From assembly GCA_030263715.1 (NCBI GenBank), contig SZPM01000001.1, forward strand, positions 1 through 64,000: a stretch of 64,000 bases of DNA. The letters are read 5' to 3'. Below, in pieces: positions 60,098 to 64,000 of this stretch. A program made the translations under genes and the position numbers. This stretch comes from ATM1 sp003577165. Its GTDB lineage: Bacteria; Armatimonadota; Fimbriimonadia; Fimbriimonadales; ATM1. How positions within the stretch are numbered: the first letter of the stretch is position 1; each line of letters begins with the position of its first letter. The notes under the pieces were generated by a model, which worked only from the letters and a program-made list of their open reading frames with translations, was not told where the DNA came from and searched no databases.

Positions 60098-60697
60098 TTA
60101 CTTGGGGCTTAGCTCCACGGAAGTCAGAGTAGCGACGGCGCGAATGGAACGGCTCACATGACGCGACCCGCTCAGAGCGAACCGCCGCGGCCAGTCCACG
60201 GCGGCCGAGATGCCGACCCTCTGCCCCACGCAGACCTCCTGCTGGGTGGTCTCGCCCGAGAGGGCAAGGTGCTCCCCCAACCTCGATCCTGAGTGCGACC
60301 CGTCCAGGCCGAGGGCCAGGGCGACATTGCCGGGCCCCGCGCACAGCCGCTTGAGGTTGGCGCCCTTCCTCCTCCGGCTCATCGCCTCGATCCCGGTGAG
60401 CGGCTCCAACGCCCGAATCAGCACTGCCTCGCCAACCCCAGCCTCCCCAGTCACCAAGTTCAGGCACCAATGGACCCCGTAACTCCTGTAAACGTAGATG
60501 TGTCCTGCGCCTAAGAACATGGCGGCGTTGGAAGTCCGCTGGCCCCGGTAGGAATGACTGGCCGGGTCATCCTCCGTGTACGCCTCAGTCTCGACGATGC
60601 GCCCGGAGGCGTCCGGGGTCGAAAGGACCATCCCGATCAGCCGAGGGGCTGCCTCCAGTGCCCCGAGTGAGAGGATTTGTGCTCCGGAATGCGTCAT
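60098..60697 (-). CDS. 3-methyladenine (alkyladenine) DNA glycosylase, AAG/Mpg type
   Basis: A 199-aa enzyme. The motif GRIVETEAYTEDDPASHSYRG carries the catalytic Glu, followed by GAGHIYVYRSYGVHWCLN and AGPGNVALALG. It removes alkylated purines from DNA. The ATG at 60697 is chosen because it fits the family N-terminus; the frame extends to 60844 but would overlap the divergent sigma-factor gene. The start lies directly after an A/T-rich GACTAT sequence, so its mRNA may also be leaderless. Confidence 0.9.
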   Translation of the reverse strand: MTHSGAQILSLGALEAAPRLIGMVLSTPDASGRIVETEAYTEDDPASHSYRGQRTSNAAMFLGAGHIYVYRSYGVHWCLNLVTGEAGVGEAVLIRALEPLTGIEAMSRRRKGANLKRLCAGPGNVALALGLDGSHSGSRLGEHLALSGETTQQEVCVGQRVGISAAVDWPRRFALSGSRHVSRSIRAVATLTSVELSPK

Positions 60698-60779
60698 ATA
60701 GTCTGTAGGGCCCAGCCCATCGTAACTCGGCAGCCATTCAAGCGTCAAGCCAATGAAACCCGACGACAGGGAAGAACCC

Positions 60780-61391
60780 ATGGAACTCACGGCAGTGACG
60801 CCCGCAACCACGACTTGGCTGCCAGAGAGGGACGAGTCCCTCATTGCAGCCGCCAGGGACGGAGACTATTCGGCGTTCGAACGCCTCTACGAACTCCACA
60901 GGAGCACGGTTTACCGGTTCGCCTACCAGATGACCCAGTCGCAGGACGAGGCTGAGGACGTCACCCAGGAAGCCTTCGTCCGGGCCTTTCAGAACCTCCA
61001 CAGGTTTCGAAAAGAAGCCAGGTTCACGACCTGGATCCTGCGGATCACGACCAACCTATGCACCGACAAGGCCCGCATGAGAGTCAGGCGAAAGGCGCTC
61101 GAGGAGCAGGAGGCAGACGGCGCACTGGAGTGGATGACCGTCGGAGCCACCATTAATCCCGTAGACGAACTCGAAACCGATCGCCGCGCTGCGATCGTCC
61201 GGAAAGCCGTTCAAGGGTTGCCTGCCCATCACCGCAGCATTCTCATCATGAGGGACTTCGAAGAGAGGGAATACTCGGAAATAGCATCCATCCTGAATTG
61301 CACCATCGGCGGCGCAAAACTGCGCGTGCTCCGGGCTCGACGCGCCCTGCGAGACAGACTCGAGCCCCTGCTGAACGAGGCGAATGAATGA
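60780..61391 (+). CDS. ECF-type RNA polymerase sigma factor
   Basis: A 203-aa sigma-70 family factor. Region 2 (about 30-98) holds AFERLYELHRSTVYRFAYQM and DVTQEAFVRAFQNL; region 4 (about 135-190) has the HTH REYSEIASILNCTIGGAKLRV. The next two genes encode a zinc-finger anti-sigma factor and an HtrA-like protein, a layout typical of envelope-stress control. The ATG at 60780 is used; another ATG at 60753 gives nine more residues. The gene overlaps the anti-sigma gene by 4 nt. Confidence 0.94.
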   Translation: MELTAVTPATTTWLPERDESLIAAARDGDYSAFERLYELHRSTVYRFAYQMTQSQDEAEDVTQEAFVRAFQNLHRFRKEARFTTWILRITTNLCTDKARMRVRRKALEEQEADGALEWMTVGATINPVDELETDRRAAIVRKAVQGLPAHHRSILIMRDFEEREYSEIASILNCTIGGAKLRVLRARRALRDRLEPLLNEANE

Positions 61392-62089
61392 AAGACTGTA
61401 AGCGATACCAAGACGACTTGATCGGCGTAGCGTTTGGCGATGTCGTCGGCGACGCCGCCGAGTCCGTCCGCCGTCACGTCTCCGGTTGCGCCGACTGCGA
61501 GCGACTTCTGCACTCGTATCAAATCGCTGCCGAATCTGTCCGCGTCCTGCCGGAACCTCCAGAGCCGCGACTTTCGAATGAGACGCTCCGACGGCGCATC
61601 CTCTCCGCCGAAATCCAGCGGAGCAGGACGGCAGGATGGTCCTGGTCTCTCGGCGCCTTCGCTGTGACAGCCGCAACCGTAGCAATCGTCCTCACGCTGC
61701 CGCGAACCGCGCCGCGCGAAATCGGCGATAGCCTGCGCTCCGCGCTCTCGGGCGCGAATGACAAGAGGAACTTGGTTGCGGTCGAGGATCTGCCGGATCC
61801 CGAAGACGTCGTCACGCTGCTGCTCCCCCCACCCGCGGCCCGCGAGAGCAACGCTGACCGACCGGAGCCCAAGAGAACAAATGAAAGACGAGGCTCGATG
61901 GGATTTGCGAAGTCAAGCGAAGAGTCGCGTCCCGAGTCGAGCGTCCTCTCGGGTGCGGCGGAGTCCATGGCGGCCGGCTCGCCAGAGAAAGTCGTGCCCA
62001 TCGTAATCATCGAAAAGAAGAACACCCTCGACGGAACGGCCGAAGCGAAGGAGAAGACCTCGACCAATGACCTGGCTATCGGCGGTTAG
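61388..62089 (+). CDS. Zinc-finger (zf-HC2) anti-sigma factor
   Basis: A 233-aa membrane protein. Residues 1-45 form a zf-HC2 domain with the zinc site His30-Cys34-Cys37 (HVSGCADC), as in RsrA/ChrR-type anti-sigma factors. One TM helix at about 84-105 leads to a periplasmic, Ser/Glu-rich tail. It likely holds the upstream sigma factor inactive until a signal at the envelope. The start overlaps the sigma gene (ATGA-type), and the 3' end overlaps the HtrA-like gene by 23 nt. Confidence 0.9.
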   Translation: MKDCKRYQDDLIGVAFGDVVGDAAESVRRHVSGCADCERLLHSYQIAAESVRVLPEPPEPRLSNETLRRRILSAEIQRSRTAGWSWSLGAFAVTAATVAIVLTLPRTAPREIGDSLRSALSGANDKRNLVAVEDLPDPEDVVTLLLPPPAARESNADRPEPKRTNERRGSMGFAKSSEESRPESSVLSGAAESMAAGSPEKVVPIVIIEKKNTLDGTAEAKEKTSTNDLAIGG

Positions 62090-63140
62090 CGCAATTTCCT
62101 CGCTGGTTTCGGCGATGCCGCAGGACGGCATCGCTGCACCGCTTTCGGACGCGCTCGCCCTCGACGCCTCGAAGAAGACGGCGGTCGTTCTCGGACCCGA
62201 CGGCCCACTCGGTCTCGGCGTCGTCATCGGCCAAAAGGGCGAAGTCTTGACGATCGGCCCGGTCGCCTTCGGCGAAGATGGACTGCCTCGCACGTCACTC
62301 AAAGTGCGAATCGGTGACAACACGACGTCCGCAACGGTTTCCGCATTCGATCCCATGACGGACCTCGCCCTGCTTCGCGCGCAACAGGCGCCATCCTCAG
62401 AAGTTTCAGAAGCGAATCGTGGCGTCGCGCGAGTTGGAACGACGATCCTCTCCGATGTTCACCTCTGCGTTCTTCCGAGCGGACCGGTTCGAGTGCAAGT
62501 CGTTCGCCGAGATGTCGGCGGCGTTCTCGAACTGAGCCAGAGATACATACCGCTCTTTGAGGTGCGCCTCGAGCGCGGGGATGAAGTGCTCGGCGGCGCG
62601 CCAATTTTCGCGCCAGACGGATCTCTCGCCGGAATCCTCATGGCCTCGCTCGCAAGCGGCGAGAAGGCCGAAGCGGAGATAAAGCGGAGCCCCGGCGCGG
62701 CCGGGTTCGCAGGCTCTGCGGCCCTCCAAGGGCCGCTTCCAGCCGTGACGACGTTCGCCCTCAGCGGAACAGTCGTAAACCGTGTGATTCAGGGCTTTCT
62801 CTCGGGCAGCCTTAGGCATCCGTGGATCGGCATCTACTTCGCTTCCGCAACCCCGCGCGGCGCAAAGATCCTCCGCGTCGTCGAGAGCAGCCCTGCGGCC
62901 GCAGCCGGCCTGCGGGTGAACGACGTTATTCTCACGGTCAACGGCAAGGCGATTGCCGACGGCGTCGCTCTGGGAGCGCTTCTCTTCGATCTGCCCATCG
63001 GCTCGACCGCGGACGTCACTGTCAAGCGCGGAAGCCTCGTGCTCGCGGTGAAATGTTCGGTCGTCGCCGACCCGCGCGCGAGCCAGATCGGACAGTTGAT
63101 TCGAAAACCGGTCGTTAGCGTTCAGCGCATTCGGCTGTAG
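62067..63140 (+). CDS. HtrA-like protein lacking the catalytic triad, with PDZ
   Basis: A 357-aa exported protein with a signal at residues 1-16. It has a trypsin-like domain (about 35-215) and a C-terminal PDZ (about 255-335, with VVESSPAAAAGLRVNDVI). Compared with HtrA, the histidine position after LT reads IGPV instead of NxHV, and GNSGG is replaced by VLGGA, so His and Ser are missing while the Asp in DPMTDLALL remains. It is probably a non-catalytic sensor or chaperone for the sigma/anti-sigma pair. Its tail overlaps the convergent recJ by 26 nt. Confidence 0.85.
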   Translation: MTWLSAVSAISSLVSAMPQDGIAAPLSDALALDASKKTAVVLGPDGPLGLGVVIGQKGEVLTIGPVAFGEDGLPRTSLKVRIGDNTTSATVSAFDPMTDLALLRAQQAPSSEVSEANRGVARVGTTILSDVHLCVLPSGPVRVQVVRRDVGGVLELSQRYIPLFEVRLERGDEVLGGAPIFAPDGSLAGILMASLASGEKAEAEIKRSPGAAGFAGSAALQGPLPAVTTFALSGTVVNRVIQGFLSGSLRHPWIGIYFASATPRGAKILRVVESSPAAAAGLRVNDVILTVNGKAIADGVALGALLFDLPIGSTADVTVKRGSLVLAVKCSVVADPRASQIGQLIRKPVVSVQRIRL

Positions 63141-64000
63141 CTCGCAGGTCCACTAATCGCGCCTGCGGACTCTCGTTCCCGTTAAATCGGTCGGTGTCCA
63201 CGTTTACCAGAAGGTCCACCGGCTGACCCGGTTCGAGTTTCGAAAACCGTTCCGCAAAACCGAAACCGATTCCCTTCACATTCGGCGCAGCGCCAAGTCG
63301 GAACTGCGCATGCTGGCCGTTTCCGACCGCGCGCCACGATTCGATTCCCGTTGAGAAGATCGCGAACAGCGGCTCCGGGTTCCCAACGCCGAACGGAGCG
63401 AGGCTCCCGATGCTCTTTGTGAGTTCGAGCGTGATGTCCATCGGTCTGATTCTGGCGTCCGCTTCGAATGTCGGCACGAGGTCCTCGTCTCGAATCACCT
63501 TCGACGCGAACGCCTCGAGGGCTTCGGCCGCCTCTTCGAGCCTTCCCGCATCAATCTGAAATCCGACCGCAGCCTCATGTCCTCCGCACGACTCGAACAA
63601 CTGACTGTTTGCCTCCAGCATCTCGAACAAACTGAATCCAGGAATGCTCCGGCCCGAACCATGAGCGAATCCCGTTACTGCATCCATCGAAGCCACGAGC
63701 GCCGGACGCGAGTAGGCTTCCGCGAGTTTCCCTGCGACGATTCCCACCACTCCACGCGGCCAATCTTCCGCCCACACGAAGATGAGGCGACGCTCGGGGC
63801 TCCACGTCCTCTCCACCAACTCTCGCGCGTGCTCCATCGTCTCCTGCTGCGCCCGCCTACGCTCTTGATTGTGTGAATCGAGCGTTTTCGCGAGCTCTCG
63901 AGCCTCGCTGGGGTCGTCGGTAAGCAGGAGCCGGAGCGCGACGTCCGCATCGTCGACCCGCCCGGCTGCGTTGATCCGAGGTCCCAACTTGAATCCGACA
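63115..64000 (-). CDS. recJ: Single-stranded-DNA exonuclease RecJ, C-terminal part
   Basis: The gene runs out of the window at its 5' end. What is visible (about 295 aa) contains GPRINAAGRV, the DHHA1 motif region with SGRSIPGFSLFEML and CGGHEAAVGF, and a C-terminal OB-fold (FEADARIRPMDITLEL onward). RecJ degrades ssDNA 5'-to-3' in repair and recombination, together with RecO and RecR, also encoded here. The catalytic DHH motifs lie beyond the window. Confidence 0.93.
   Translation of the reverse strand, partial: VGFKLGPRINAAGRVDDADVALRLLLTDDPSEARELAKTLDSHNQERRRAQQETMEHARELVERTWSPERRLIFVWAEDWPRGVVGIVAGKLAEAYSRPALVASMDAVTGFAHGSGRSIPGFSLFEMLEANSQLFESCGGHEAAVGFQIDAGRLEEAAEALEAFASKVIRDEDLVPTFEADARIRPMDITLELTKSIGSLAPFGVGNPEPLFAIFSTGIESWRAVGNGQHAQFRLGAAPNVKGIGFGFAERFSKLEPGQPVDLLVNVDTDRFNGNESPQARLVDLRATAECAER

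Overview
The window looks like a stretch of chromosome from a GC-rich, free-living bacterium, most likely from the Armatimonadota (class Fimbriimonadia or close). That placement is an inference from the mix of genes: solitary MacB-type permeases, secreted proteins ending in a shared C-terminal domain, many genes whose -10 box sits directly before the start codon, and gene orders resembling that group. A 16S or ribosomal-protein tree would be needed to confirm it. I see no insertion sequence, prophage, CRISPR array or tRNA. Gene density is high, with many 4-nt stop/start overlaps. Only one gap slightly exceeds 300 bp (33997-34300).

Layout. 1-5009: the 5' end of a secreted protein, an unknown protein followed by a structured 3' hairpin, a MacB-like permease, a protein built of winged-helix-like repeats, ribosomal protein S20 and a protein with three tandem helix-turn-helix repeats. 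4990-9240 (minus): a two-gene molybdopterin oxidoreductase complex whose iron-sulfur and NrfD membrane subunits are fused. 9279-16000: DinB-like protein, two lipoproteins, a Gfo/Idh/MocA dehydrogenase, TerC, an FmdB zinc ribbon, an SPFH + ribbon-helix-helix pair behind a 44-bp palindrome, and a Rieske oxygenase. 16028-22692 (plus): acs-coaD-coiled coil-DUF177-plsX-fabH-AI-2E exporter family, linking acetyl-CoA, CoA and fatty-acid synthesis. 22706-31455: RNase J, an M14 peptidase with an Acb2/Tad1-like small protein, an unusual tgt, an M28 peptidase and a TolB-like propeller. 31578-33996: trpD-trpC-trpF, closed by a second copy of the 3' hairpin. 34301-37360: ABC ATPase, ABC permease and TPR protein. 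37409-40058: the SRP RNA-dnaX-ybaB-recR block. 40055-48023: PafA-like phosphatase, formate-THF ligase, a GyrI-like protein, a dihydrouridine synthase and a large secreted subtilase. 48133-55385 (minus): a long run from glmU and prs through six unknown genes (a predicted membrane complex centred on a DUF6754-like protein) to recO. 55523-64000: a seven-repeat FG-GAP propeller protein, an unknown membrane protein, ispG, an alkyladenine DNA glycosylase, a sigma/anti-sigma/degenerate HtrA trio, and most of recJ.

Most interesting points: (1) the six-gene membrane operon at 48839-52991, which I cannot assign to any described machine; (2) two hairpins in different 3' UTRs (715-749 and 34005-34043) with unrelated perfect stems but an identical 16-nt loop sequence carrying a Shine-Dalgarno-like core; (3) a tRNA-guanine transglycosylase that has lost its three zinc cysteines and lacks a normal start codon for its conserved N-terminus; (4) a shared C-terminal domain on two otherwise unrelated secreted proteins; (5) an HtrA-like protein without catalytic residues in a sigma-factor operon; (6) a 44-bp palindrome that contains the ribosome-binding site of the SPFH gene; (7) recurrent promoter geometry predicting leaderless mRNAs.
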